Part shown: positions 1 through 12,101 of the stretch, in pieces
How positions within the stretch are numbered: position 1 is the stretch's first letter
Layout: the number at the start of each line of letters is the position of its first letter
Origin: Aphidius gifuensis
Lineage: Eukaryota > Arthropoda > Insecta > Hymenoptera > Braconidae
Assembly: GCF_014905175.1 (NCBI RefSeq)
Contig: NC_057791.1
Span: 24,962,537-25,026,536, forward strand
Length of the DNA: 64,000 nucleotides
Direction of reading: 5' to 3'
Notes under the pieces: model-generated
The model's database searches: none
The model's input: only the letters and a program-made list of their open reading frames with translations
Told to the model about the DNA's origin: nothing
Position numbers and translations under genes: made by a program

Positions 1-45
1 AACAGCGAATGGCTATTTAAAAACCAGCATATTGTTAAATTTAAT

Positions 46-140
46 TTTAATTATTATTTATTTATTTATCATTTGTTTATTTTTTGTTTGTTTTTTGTTT
101 GTTTTATTATTTGTGTTCGTTTGTGACCATTGTGTGAGCA
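46..140 (+). promoter_or_regulatory. U-rich intronic tract before neuroglian terminal exon
   Basis: This is intron sequence made almost only of T runs broken by single G or A bases. It leads into the AG acceptor at 140-141 of the first neuroglian terminal exon. In Drosophila, ELAV binds U-rich intronic RNA around the equivalent alternative exons of nrg and favours the neuronal form. A similar role here is inference from composition and position; the tract may also act simply as a long polypyrimidine tract. Confidence 0.4.
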
Positions 141-141
141 G

Positions 142-233
142 AAGGTATGGCTGAAGATGGATCATTTATTGGTCAATATGGTCGACAAAAAAAACCAGAA
201 CCAAATGCACAAGCATATGCGACCCTGGTCTGA
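142..233 (+). CDS. Nrg: Neuroglian, alternative last exon A (Nrg167-type C-terminus)
   Basis: This is the last coding exon of an L1-family cell-adhesion receptor; upstream exons lie outside the window. The acceptor is the AG at 140-141. The exon enters with two bases of a split codon, then encodes GMAEDGSFIGQYGRQ... and stops at TGA 231-233 after ...AYATLV. EDGSFIGQY is the conserved cytoplasmic ankyrin-binding motif, whose tyrosine phosphorylation releases ankyrin in L1-family proteins. The last residues T-L-V fit a class I PDZ ligand. A GT consensus lies just after the stop (246). It enters in the same phase as the exon at 405, so the two are mutually exclusive ends. By order and motif it corresponds to the non-neuronal Nrg167 tail of Drosophila. 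Confidence 0.85.
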
Positions 234-404
234 GTTTGACATCAGGTAGGACATTATCAGCTTTATTTACACAAATTATTATTATTATTATTATTTAACC
301 TAATATATTCATCAACTCAATCAAGGACATGGTATTTTATTTGCTTCAACTATTTTTTACTATATATCAATAATAAATTTATTCATTTTCTATTTTAACA
401 ACAG

Positions 405-508
405 GACGTTTTACGGAGGATGGATCATTCATTGGACAGTATGGACCCAAAGCTAGACCAGACGAGACTCCATCACTTAATGCTGGTTCATTGGCAACTT
501 ATGTGTAA
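405..508 (+). CDS. Nrg: Neuroglian, alternative last exon B (Nrg180-type C-terminus)
   Basis: This is the second alternative last exon of neuroglian. The acceptor AG is at 403-404. The entry phase is identical to exon A (two bases, then CGT TTT ACG), and the exon encodes RFTEDGSFIGQYGPKA..., ending ...LATYV with TAA at 506-508. The opening FTEDGSFIGQY matches the neuronal Nrg180 tail of Drosophila, and the terminal T-Y-V is a class I PDZ-type ligand as in that isoform. The tail is much shorter than the long low-complexity fly Nrg180 tail. Only 171 bases separate the stop of exon A from this exon, so the choice between ends is made in a very compact region. Confidence 0.85.
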
Positions 509-3500
509 GATCATCATGTCAATTTATTCATCGTAATTTAAAAAAAGCTTCTTTTTCTTTTTTTTTATTCATTCAATAATTAAATCAACATCTTGTCTGA
601 AAAAATAATTAAATTAATCTTGCGCCGGGCGTAAATTCAAACACTCTACTGCCATTTTAAAATATGTTTCATTTGGGTTTTATTACTTAAAAAAAAAAAT
701 ATAATATAATACTGACAATATAAATTCAATCAAATAATAAAATTTGGATAATCAAAAAAATTTTTTAATAATACATTTTTCAAGAGATCGTTTGTTAACT
801 GCACGACAATTTATTATTATTATTTTTTTTCTATTTAAAAATTAATAATTCAACAGTTCTTTTGACTGCTTATTTTTATTTTTTTTTAAATATTCCATCC
901 GAGTGAATCCTCACGTGAGTTATAAAACCCAAAGATAAATTAGATTATTATTATTTTTTCTTTCAAGACCGCAAGCTATCGATGAGGCTTAAAAAAAAAA
1001 TCGAAAAAAAAATAAAATAATGATCTTATTACTAGTAGAAATATATAAAAAATAAAATCATCATCGGTAACGCTTTCTGAAGCCTTAAAATTATAATAAT
1101 AATAATATTTATCATGTCATTGATTTTTGGCCCAGTTAAAAAATTTGTTAAATAATTTTTGAATTTTGACGTAACGCGTGAGCTTAAACACACAGGGTCA
1201 GTGATTTTAATTGTTGATTTAAATATAAATTAATAAAAATTGAATTTAATATTGGTAAAACAAGACTGCAATTATTATATGTTGATCATGTTACAACACT
1301 GACACTATTATTTGATATAAAAAAAAATGAATAATTTTGTTGAAAAGTATTTTTCTTTTTACATAAAAAAAAATTTCGACAGTGGGCCAAATTCAAATAG
1401 AAAAAGTAAATAAAAAAAATATATTACGTACTATATAAACACACGAGATAAATAAATATTTAATGATAATTATGACAGAGAATTTTAACGACTACTCATG
1501 ATGAAAATTGAAATTTAAACATAATAATTAATAAAAAAAAAATATATATATATATTTGCACTTTGCAAAATAATGCAAGGCCTCTAATAATTGTTGCTTT
1601 TGTATGTGTAAAACACGCTTTTTAAATTAATATATATTTCATTTTTTTTTTGACAATTATTTTGTTTTAAATTAGCACAGCATTATGAGTAGAGACAACA
1701 TAAGTATTTAATATATTAAACTATTGAAAAATATAAATATAAAATATATATTATTAGTTAGTGTTTAAAAAATTACAAAAATTAAAAAAAAATAAATAAA
1801 ACCACAAGAGCAGCTATTATATTATATTATTATTATTATTAAATATTATTATAATTGCGATTTAACGTTGCGTATTATTAATTAGCACCAAATGGCACTT
1901 AGTTAATTATTTTTTCAGTTGCGAATTTGTGTATAGAAATATTAGTTAAGTAAACAAAAAACAAATGGGTAAAATTAATTTGTAATGGTATAAAAAAGAC
2001 AATTGTAAAATTTAGAATTAAGTTATTTTAATTTATTATAAATAATTTAAGCTTATTATTGTTTTTTTTTTTTTTATATTTTTTTCGTGTAATGTAGAAA
2101 ACCTGGTTTTTTTTTTTTAACTTATTTATTTAAATTGTTTAGAATTTTTTGGTGGATTAAAATCTTGTCGTAATAATTTTTCTACCATAAAATAATGAAA
2201 GAAAAATTTAATAATTGTTTATACTTTTGCCAGAATCTCAATTTATCATTAATAGATTTTATAATTTTCCCATAAACTTCCAGTATTTCGTTTATTTTTT
2301 TTTTTTTTTTTGTTATTTATAATTTTAAGGCTTCCCTGTAAAAATTCACTGCAAAATTTTTAATTATATTATTTTTTTTTAATGTTAATGTAATTTATAA
2401 TTTTGCAGTGTCATGTATGTCATAAAATTGTAAAATTATAAAGCTATTATTTCATTGTAACTCTTTGGAGAGAAAAAAAAATCCAGTCAAAGTGCAGCTC
2501 ATTTCTTAGCCTGCAGTACTCACTATTTAATTTATAATTTAGTATTAAAAACTCAAGCTTAATTTGCAAATTCAATTTTATATAAATAAAAAAAAAAAAA
2601 AAATACAAAGTACCATAAAAAAAAAATACAAAAAAAAAACTGCCAATAATTGCAGATTTAAAATTTTTTGTTATATATCAGTATCACCAGCATCAATGGC
2701 AGTCTATTAAAAAAATAATAATAATAAAAAAAAAAAAACAAATTATTTTGTACACAGATGACTATCAGTAAGAAATAAAAAAAAAAAAAAATTCTGTAAT
2801 TAGTATTTATACAATTTAATTTTCTACATGGAAACACAGCGTAGAATTTTTTTTTCATCAAAAAAAAAAAAAAAATTAACAATTAAAAAAAAAACCACCA
2901 ACAACAATAGCAGACAAATATAAAAAAAAAATAAATTATATATAATTATTTCAACGTTGTGTTGTATTAATCTAATATTTTATACAATTAATTAAAATAT
3001 AAATAATAATAATAGTTTAAGTTGTCAATTACCTGTTGATTTAAGTAAAAAATTACATTCCATCATACGTCCATGTAGCATTTCCCATGTCAATAATAAA
3101 AAAACATTTAAAAAATAATACGAATAGTTGTCTCAAGTGTTGTTGAACAAGTATAAAATTGCTTGATGATATTTATCCATCCAGCTTTTTTTTAATTTTA
3201 ATTATATTTAAGCTTGTTTTTTAAATTTTTTCTCACGTCGTTACCTTATTATAAAAAGCTTGTAAAATCTTCAACTGGTTATATGAAGTGGGAGTGTATT
3301 TGTGTGTCTGTGTTAATATACATATTTCCAGGATCAATCATCCAGGGTGTTGGCGTTTCAAAGCATATGCAAGATGGACTAGCTGACCCCCTGTGGTTTG
3401 ATCGCGCAAAGGACCTCGTTATTGTACTTTTCTCTCGTCTCAACTTCTTCTTCTTCTTCTTCTTCTTCATCTTTTTTTTTTATTTTATTTTATTTTTTTT

Positions 3501-6138
3501 CATCGCATCTTCATCATCTTGTTTTATAGTCCTCCTTCTTTTTATTTTTTCATTTTTTAAAATCGAAAAAGACGAACAGGGTCGAGAACGGGTCCATTGG
3601 AGTCTGGACAGAAGTCGTGCGAGATCTGACCGATAATGTAATTATGCGGGACAGGTTTTTTGTGGTGTACCACAGAACATTCTGCACAAGGCTCTCTATC
3701 TCTTTTTATTTTTACTTTTTATGTTTTTTTAACAGACAAAAATACAACAATGTTTAAGAGTAAAAGAGACAAAATTATATATATATTGAAAATAAAATAG
3801 AAATCATCAGTAAAAGGGAGTTGCGGATGAAGAAATATATATTTATATCAAAAAAAAAAAAAAAAAAAGCGAAATAAATAAATAAATATAAATTGGCTAA
3901 GTAAAAAAATTAAAGTTATTTTAAATTCTGATGATGATGATTGTGGGAAAAAAAAAATTAAATAACTAAATTTTTTTTTACTTAAAAAATTGTCATTTAT
4001 TTTAAATTTATTTACAACCTTGACATAAAAATATTAAATTTAAAATTACTTATTGACAATGAGATATTTGTTGAATGATTTAATTAATTAATTTTGCAAA
4101 CAATATAAATCATTATAAAATGACGAAAATAAAAGTGAATGATTTGATGAATATTCATCATGAAACTATAAAGACGTCATTTAAAATAATAAAAACTAAT
4201 AAAAATAAATTGCAAATAAAATAAATGACAAATTTTAATTGGTTTGATACAACTTTCATCATGCAAAATAAATACATAATACGTCTTCTGTCTATTCACT
4301 TTATCGGATCAATTAAAATATCTCGGCATGACCCTAGCAGAAATAATATTTATCAAAAAAAAAAAATAAATAAATTTAAATAAAAAAAGGGTGTTGATAA
4401 ATCCAAGAGATAAAACAATCATGATTAAAAATTCAAAAAAAAAAAAAAAAAAATCATCATCAAATACAATCTCTCTCTCACCTTCAATAAAACATAACGA
4501 AGACACGTTGAAGATGTGAAAACAAGGTCGAATAAAAATAAATATATATAGGTAGTATAATATTATTCTTATTTTTTTTTAAATTTATTTATTTATTTAT
4601 ATACAACACTAAAATAATCCAGAGTGGAGGTAAAAAAAAAAAAAAAAAAAAAAATGAATTTTTAATATACGAAAGAAGACACAGACAAACTGGTGCTCTG
4701 GTGCTTCCCAAAAATAAAAAAATTAAAAAGGTGACGTTAAAAACTGGTTGCCCATCTCGTTTTATTTATTATTTTTTTTTTTTTTAAATAATTTATATCT
4801 TTCGACGAGCCGCAAATACAAGAGCGCACTTTGCGGCACAGTAGCACGAATAATCTATACACTCACATCTCAGACAATTTCTACCAGAGATTTCCTCTAC
4901 TTTCGCATCTTGTTCTTCATTATCATCATCATCCTCCTCCTCCTCCTTCTCTTGTTGTTGTAATAAAAAAAGTGAAAAAGGAGGAGCAAAAGAAAAAGAA
5001 CCAGACAAGCTGAAGAAAAAAGAAAAAAAAAGAACATAAAGATTAGAAAAATAATAAAGACATTTATGTTGTATTTCTCACGAAAAATATCAGGTATACA
5101 TAGACATTAATTGTCCTGGCAAAAAGAAAAAAAAAAAAAAAAGTTTTCACGCTGCGAAAGATGTTTTTTTTTCTCTTTTTTTTTCATTTTCTCCCTCTTT
5201 CAATTGAAAAACAAGATGAAGAGAGTTTTAACAGCAAAAAGACTATATGATCAAATCAAGAGATCAGGTATATTTCTATCTTTTTTTTTTTAAATGTATA
5301 TATTTTTTATATTTTCTCAGCTGATGTGATCCACACAGCGGGGCGTTATTTGCCTGTTAAAATGAAGCCAAGGCACTTGTTGTTGATGTTGTTGCACATG
5401 AGGATCAAAAAGAGATAAAACAAGGATACCCAGTTTGTTCCATGTGTATATTTAACACTTGACATATTGAATTTAAAGTTGTTTATTCTTATTATATTTA
5501 TTGTCATCATCTTTTTCATCTTCTTCATCATCTTCTTCATCATCTTCCTCATCTTTTGTTCATTGTGCAACTGGACAATGGTAAAGATAATGACATGTCT
5601 TTGCAAGTTTTAAAAAATAAACTACAAATATCATCGTCAAGAATTGTTGAAATAATAATAATAATATTATTAAGAAAAAATAATAAGAAGAAGAAGAATC
5701 AACAGCAGCAACAGAACAAGAAGAAGAAGTATCAACAGCAGCAGCAACAGGCTGCAGGGCCTTTTCTTATTGAGTTAGTCAGTCAGTCACTCAGTAACTT
5801 AGCCGCTGTTACAATCTCCGCAACAATTCTTCATAATAATAATTTAACATTAATCATTTTAATTTTATAAAAAAATAAAAAACAACAATCAATTGTTAAA
5901 TGAAATATAATTTAGTTTCATAAATTAAGTCATCAAGTTAAATGTAAATTTTTAAATTGCACGAAAAAACAAAATTATACTTATATAATATAAAAAAAAA
6001 AAAAAAAAAAATACAATAACCATATGAGAATAAGAAGTTGAGAAAAAGAGTTAACAAGAGAAAAAAAAGAAGTGTGGATTTTTTTTTATTTTTATTTTTT
6101 GCCAAGCGTGAAATTTAAAATTTCACGATACTTTACAC
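509..6138. other. Neuroglian 3'UTR and intergenic DNA, no gene seen
   Basis: This is A/T-rich DNA following the neuroglian stop. The first one to two kilobases are probably its 3'UTR; no polyadenylation site can be singled out. Two less A/T-rich patches stand out, at about 3270-3440 and 3565-3655, with no recognisable protein. Open frames here are driven by homopolymers (Phe/Lys runs) and have no homologue-like motifs. CTT/CAT trinucleotide runs occur near 3445-3470 and 4920-4965. Regulatory DNA for shifted is possible but nothing specific is seen. Confidence 0.6.
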
Positions 6139-6150
6139 GGTTCAGTGAGA
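6139..6150 (+). promoter_or_regulatory. Possible initiator of shifted
   Basis: A TCAGT insect initiator match lies at 6142-6146, in a short patch of mixed composition about 75 bases before the first ATG of the signal peptide. No TATA box is obvious at the right distance. This is a weak, position-based call; a cap-site read would settle it. Confidence 0.3.
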
Positions 6151-6217
6151 AGGTAGACACACAAACGAATAGTGTGTATTGAGAAAGCACAAATATCAAC
6201 ACAACAAGCACCTGTTA

Positions 6218-8636
6218 ATGATGATGCCGTGGGCCTTGTTCATATTTATATTTTTATTATTTTTGCAAATTGGACAGGTAATTACTAGGCATCATAGAAC
6301 TGGTGGAAAATTAAATTCACACAAGCCAAATGGTGATATATCACTTTGGATTGATCGTCAACAAATTAAAATGTTTAGTGGTAAGTTGTTTTCAATTATT
6401 GAAATATAATTCATCAAAATAAAATAATTATTATTAAAATTTAAATAGGCTTTGAAATGGAAGTTTATGCAATAACTGAAGGTAGAGTATTGTATTATTT
6501 ACTTGATCCAGAATTTGAAAATAAATTACCAATAATACCTGGTGAAGTTAACAGTGTCAATTTCACATGGAAATCTGGTGTTAAAAAATATGATTATAAT
6601 TTTTATCGTTTAAAATCATTTGATGAAACAATACTCAAAACACCAACAATAACAATTAAAACAAATGGACATGTACCAAGAAGACCAAAAGGTAATTTTC
6701 AAATTTAATTATGGATAAATTAAATTCAATTGTAAATCAATTTTATTTAATTATAGAGTTCAGTATAATGATGCCTTGTTTAGGCAACACTTCTGGTTTG
6801 GTTCAATTGGAAATTGGACTTACAATTGTTTCAAGAAAGGGTAAAAAACCATTGAATGGTACACCCCTTCGTATCAGCCTCAAAAAAGAATGTACCGTGC
6901 GCGGTGAGTCCGTCAGTCGCGCAGATCACCACATCTCCACCACTCACACATACAGTTCTGTATTCAATCACAAAAAAAAAAAACGAAAAAAAGAAGTTTG
7001 GATGCATGATATATTACATATAAATTTATTTTTTTTTTTGTTTATTTTGTTTTGTGTGTGTTTGATTGTTTGAAAATTTTTACACGTAGTCGCACGACTT
7101 GCCTGACAAGAATAATATATTGCATGATTTAATTTAAAAAAAAAAGAAAAAAAAGAAAAAAATACCTCTACACATAATAATTTGCTTGCTATTTGGTTTA
7201 TTTTTTTTTTTTTTTGTTTTTTTGAATGAGTTTGTTACACCAGTTGTTTCACAAACAAAATAATTGATAAATTATTTTTGCATTATTTTTTTGATAAATA
7301 GCATTTAAGTGTAATCAAAAAAATAAACTGATGAATAATTTTTCTTTTTTTTTTTTTGTAAATTTATATAGAAAAAGATCCAGTTACATCGTGTGGAAAT
7401 GGTTACTTAGGACCACCACTTTGTAAAACAGCACTTTGTTATCCAAATTGTATGAATGGTGGTAATTGTACAGCACCAGGTGTTTGTTCATGTCCACCAG
7501 GTTTTCAAGGACCATATTGTGAAGGAGGTAATTAATACACATTAATTTAAATAACTTTTGATATTTTAATAGCTGTTTTACAACCAGTCTTAATGACATT
7601 TGTTAACAACTGATAAAATGGTGCTTGTTCAGCTCCATTAACAATACCAGTATCATGATGTTCTTGTTCTTCATCACGAAATTTTTTAATTGTATCCATT
7701 AATTCTTTATTAACATTATCATCATCCATTAATTGACGTAGCTGATCATTATAATGTTCAACAATAACTGTTTCAACAGCAACAGTACATGCCATTGCTG
7801 CTTTTTCACCAATTAATCCAGTACCAGCACCCAATAAAAAACCAGCAACATTCCATAATGGTAACATTGCCGTTGGTCGAACACGATATTTTTTAATAAG
7901 TTGTTCAAATTCATCACGATGTTTTTTTTCTTGTTCCCACATGTGTTTTATTGTTGGAGCTGATGCTGTTTTACCTGTTGAACATGATTATTTATATTTA
8001 TTTATAAAATAAATTTAAAATATTTTAATTATACCTAGTACAGCATATTGACCAGCATAAATACGATCAGCTCCCAATTCACCAGCATGATTAACACGAA
8101 TTATTTTATCTAATAATTTAGCAGCTTTCGTATCAGATGTTGCTGATGATTGTGTTGATAAATAACGAATTGATAGCCTTGAACAATTATTCATTGTAAC
8201 TGTAATAATAAATAAGGTAATTAATTAATATTTTTGTTTTTTGTAGGAATTTGTGCTGAAAAATGTTTAAATGGTGGTAAATGCATACAAAAAGATACTT
8301 GTGAATGTTCAAAAGGATTTTTTGGTCTTAGATGTGAATTTTGTAAGTTGAAAATTAATTGCTTTGGTTGTTAAACAATTGTTTATTAAAATTCAAATAT
8401 TTATTTTAGCTAAATGTGTTATTCCATGTGTTAATAATGGAAAATGCAAGGGTAATAATATATGCAGATGTCCACCTGGTTTTAAGGGTGATCATTGTGA
8501 AATTGGAAGAAGATCACCACAAAGATCAACATGTACAAAACCATGTAGAAATGGTACGTGTCAACAAGACAATACCTGTTTATGTGATAAAGGCTGGTTT
8601 GGTAAATTGTGCAATAGAAATAAAATATGGGCCTGA
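6218..8636 (+). CDS. shf: Shifted / WIF-1: secreted WIF-domain and EGF-repeat protein
   Basis: Six exons, all joined in phase 1: 6218-6380, 6449-6691, 6757-6903, 7372-7527, 8247-8342 and 8410-8636, giving 343 residues. The start is the first of three ATGs (MMMPWALFIFIF), followed by a hydrophobic signal peptide. Exons 1-3 encode the WIF domain (DISLWIDRQQIKMFSG ... LPCLGNTSGLVQLEIGLTI ... LKKEC). Exons 4-6 encode Cys-rich EGF modules with the NGG-x-C ... CxCPPGFxGxxC pattern: CMNGGNC, CLNGGKC, CVNNGKC and CRNGTC. In Drosophila, Shifted is a secreted factor that stabilises and spreads lipid-modified Hedgehog with heparan sulphate proteoglycans; the vertebrate orthologue WIF-1 binds Wnts. Hedgehog use is inferred from insect orthology. 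The first EGF module looks shortened. Intron 4 contains COQ7 on the other strand. Confidence 0.92.
7547..8194 (-). CDS. COQ7: COQ7, 5-demethoxyubiquinone hydroxylase, mitochondrial
   Basis: Two exons (8194-8035 and 7974-7547, junction in phase 1) give 195 residues, close to the family size. It is the di-iron monooxygenase that hydroxylates demethoxyubiquinone near the end of ubiquinone synthesis, on the matrix face of the inner membrane. The N-terminus MNNCSRLSIRYLSTQ is a basic, acid-free presequence. Family motifs follow: RVNHAGELGADRIYAGQ (E39), MWEQEKKH (E69, H72), AVETVIVEHY (E121) and RDEEQEHHD (E156, H159), supplying the expected iron ligands. The central hydrophobic helix is VAGFLLGAGTGLIG. 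The whole gene lies antisense within intron 4 of shifted. Its stop is about 20 bases from one shifted splice site and its ATG about 50 bases from the other, so its promoter must overlap shifted exon 5 or intron 5. Confidence 0.95.
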
Positions 8637-11600
8637 AATTTAATTAATTTAACAATTAATTAATCATTATATATTTAAAAAAAAAAAACAAGGCTTTGCG
8701 AAAACCAGTATTTTTTTTTTTTTCACTGTTTTAAATTTCAAGAAAAAAAAAACAATATATATTTATATATTAATCATTTTTTTTTTTTCTTTAGTTTTGA
8801 TTAGTTTTTTTTTTTACAATTAAAATATTCTTTTTTGATATAAAGAAAATATAAAACGAAAAAGTTATCCTGAATCAGATGTGATATGTAAAGTTACTTT
8901 ACACATTTATATATGTTTTTTATAATAATTATTAATTTTAAGAATTATTATTTAGTAAAAATTAAATAAATAATTATTAATTGAAATTGCACAATGTGAT
9001 GAAATTATTTAATTTATTGCAAATTGATTTTTTATTATGAAAATACCTTGATGATGATTATGATTTATTTTTGAGTCAATATTTTATTGATAAATAATTG
9101 ATTAATTAATATAATTTAATTTAATTAATAAATAAACGAGATTTACTGACTGACTGAATAAATAAATATATATTTTTTTTTATTTGTTTATTTATTTTTA
9201 ATGTAGAAATGTCAGGTGAGGCTAGGTTATAAAAGAAAAACAAAAAAAAAAAATTATATTACAGCGCTGTCAGGTATTTTTTTAAATTTAATAATTTTAT
9301 AAATATGTAAACAATTAATAGTAGCTTTTTATTAACAAAAATGATTAATTAAACAATGCTAAATAATAATAAATTAAATTAATTAATAATAAAAAAAATG
9401 AAAATGAAATTCAAATTTACCGCTTGTTTTTTTTCTTAAAAATGGCGGTGTCTTAAAAAATTATTTTAAAAGTTTATATAAATTATTATAAACAATTGAC
9501 AACCACGTGTAGAAAAAAAAAAAAAAAAAAAACACTTTATGACACTGACACAATACAAATAAACAATTAAAATTTATTTTTCATCAAATCCATAAACTAA
9601 AAACAAAAAAAAAAACGAAAAAAAAAAAAAAGTGTATTTATTACTTTTATCATCAATGAAAAAAAAAAATGAATAAATAAAATTACCAACAATAACAATA
9701 AACAATAAACAATGTAATTTATAAATATTTGTTAATAAAAAATAATAATTTATTATTATTTATAAACGCGACACTAACGCCATATAAAAAAAAAAAAAAA
9801 AAGAATAGAGAAAATGATAGTCACGTGTTAAATAATTTCCCCTGTATCCAGCCAATGAAAAAATTAATTTATAAAAAGGACGCGATGACGCGTGCTCCAT
9901 GTATTTAAACCAATGAAATCATTCCAGGCCCGTACATACACCAATGTAAATCCCTTGCATTGGTGTATCACCTTGGTTCTACTGGTGTGTAAAAATCATC
10001 ATCCATTATAAATCTACAATTTTGGTAAGTAACAACATAAATTAAAAAAATTAATAATTATAAAATTATCAAATATCAATAATAACAATTAAATTAATAT
10101 ATTATAATTAATATTTTTAGTATTTATTATTTTTATATATTTATTTATGAAAAGTAAGTCAACGCGCAGACTCATTCAAAATGGCGGCTTAATAATAATG
10201 GTCAGAATGATGGTTTTTGTCGTCGGCGCATTTGTTACTGTATTAGTAAATATTGTGTATATGTTGGGATGATGATCATGATGATGATGATGTTGATGAT
10301 GCTGGTGTTGGTGTTTGTATATAAAAAGTAAATACATAGTGGTATATATGTTAGAGAAGGATGAAGTCTAGGTACCGCGTAACCGATCGATACCGCAGCT
10401 TGCTTGATTTTGACCCCCCAAGCCAGCCAACCCTCATCACACAATCCCTTGATAGTAATACACATTTATATACATACTATTCTACTGGGCTGGTGTGGTG
10501 ATATTGGTCTTGTTCTTCTTGATCGTGTCCTCGTCGTCGTCGTCGTCGTGCTCGTCGTGGTCGTCATAGTTGTCGTGGTGTTGATGGTGGTGGTGTTGGT
10601 GGATTTAAGGATAAATTGACATGGTGTTGTCCATGGAATCTGTTGTGCGCGTTTTTGTGGCGGGACGCCAAATATATTGTTGTAAAACATTGACACGGTG
10701 AGATTCACTTTATAAACAAAACTTTTATATTGATTGATTTTATGCCTGTCACTTTAATTTATAAATAATTGTAATATTTTTTTAAATTTAATTTGTTTAT
10801 TGTTATTGCACAACTAATAAAAAAAGGGGTGGCTTTTTTTTCCTTTCAGTCTAGATGTTGTATATATATCTATATCACAACTTGTCTGCCATATTCTTTT
10901 TTTTTTTTTTCGATGAAGCCAGCTTGATAGAGACAATTTAATAACACATCTTCTTCGAGGAGTAACTTGGTAATTCAGTGTATCATATTGATAACAAGAC
11001 ACAAAACAAACGCGAACGCGTGATAGAACCAAGGGGCGTGGTGTGAGGTTGTTGAATGAGACATTATTGTAAATGTTGTATAGGTTTGCGTTGCCCAGAA
11101 CACCAACGTCGTCAACGACGGGTCATCTCCGCAGACGCGAAAAATATATACTCCGTTATTCAATTTATTTATCACCAAGTTTAGCTCAAACAATAACAAA
11201 TCATTCATTGATGATTATGACAAGCAACATCATCATCATCATCAACAACAACAAGTCATTCTTGCTCCAATGATTCAACAACACAAGAGCATCATCAACG
11301 CGATAACACTTGTGTGTTACTTTATACGACGTCTGCGTCAAGGAATATTCATTCATTCATTCATTTTCAATTTATATTCACCTTCTGTGCCCTGCGCATA
11401 TAAATATTATTATTATTTTTTAACTCAAGAAGTTTTGATTATGACAACGACATGCGCAAATTTTTTATAATATCAATTCACCACGTGTGTTTATCAATGT
11501 CATCAACGCTTGATCATATGAAAAGATTGGAATTTGCTTCATTTTTATTTGTCGTTTTTTAAATCAGGTCATCATCATCATCATGCTGGTGGTGATGGTG

Positions 11601-12101
11601 GTGGTGGTGTGTTATTTTTATAATTTTAAATAGAAAAATATTTTCCTTTTTTGGTTTTTTAAATAGGATAGATATTATATTATGTTCACCCTCAAAAGGT
11701 CGACGACTGTTAAGAGAGAGAGAGAGAGATATAGGCTTTTTATCCCCCTTTCCAATTTCAAGTTTCAACATATGCTAGGGGTTCAGGAAATGACTCAGTC
11801 TTCACCTACTTTGTCATTAATCAAAAAATAAAAATACATGATATCCATATCAGAATTTATATATTTAACAAAATCAATAATGTTGTTTGTTTTTTTATAA
11901 ATTTCAGGTGATGGTGATGAAGTATCACCGGTCAACTTTAATGCTGTTATACTGAAGAGATATAAATATATCACACAAGAGAGAGAGATTAAATACTATA
12001 TACATAAATATATATTTAATATTAAAAATAATATAAATAAATAATAGCTAAGATTGTTGATAAATCAACAATAAATAATAATTGGTAAGTGAAGAAAGGG
12101 A
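8637..12101. other. shifted 3'UTR, intergenic DNA and erect wing 5' region
   Basis: No protein gene is seen. The first few hundred bases are the probable shifted 3'UTR. A mixed-composition promoter-like patch lies at about 9818-10024. GTC/GTG triplet repeats occupy about 10531-10605, and short GA and CA repeats occur near 11712 and 11620. A TTTCAG acceptor-like site near 11908 and a GTAAGT donor-like site near 12085 could define a 5'UTR exon of erect wing, but this cannot be proven from sequence alone. Confidence 0.5.
9818..10024 (+). promoter_or_regulatory. Promoter-like patch with CCAAT motifs and a donor site
   Basis: In otherwise A/T-rich DNA this stretch carries CACGTG (9822), three CCAATG repeats (about 9854, 9911 and 9941), a TATAAAAAGG-like run (9871) and a GTAAGT donor at about 10025. 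It could be the promoter and first non-coding exon of erect wing, whose coding start is 2 kb downstream. This is inference; an unrelated non-coding transcript is equally possible. Confidence 0.35.

Noticed and set aside
3214..3636. 140-codon open frame with some less A/T-rich sequence
   Set aside because: Mostly Phe from TTC/TTT runs in the middle, no domain or conserved motif, and no splice signals giving a sensible gene model.
7406..7420. GACCACCAC in shifted exon 4 as a Ci site
   Set aside because: Two mismatches to the consensus, and explained by Gly-Pro-Pro codons.
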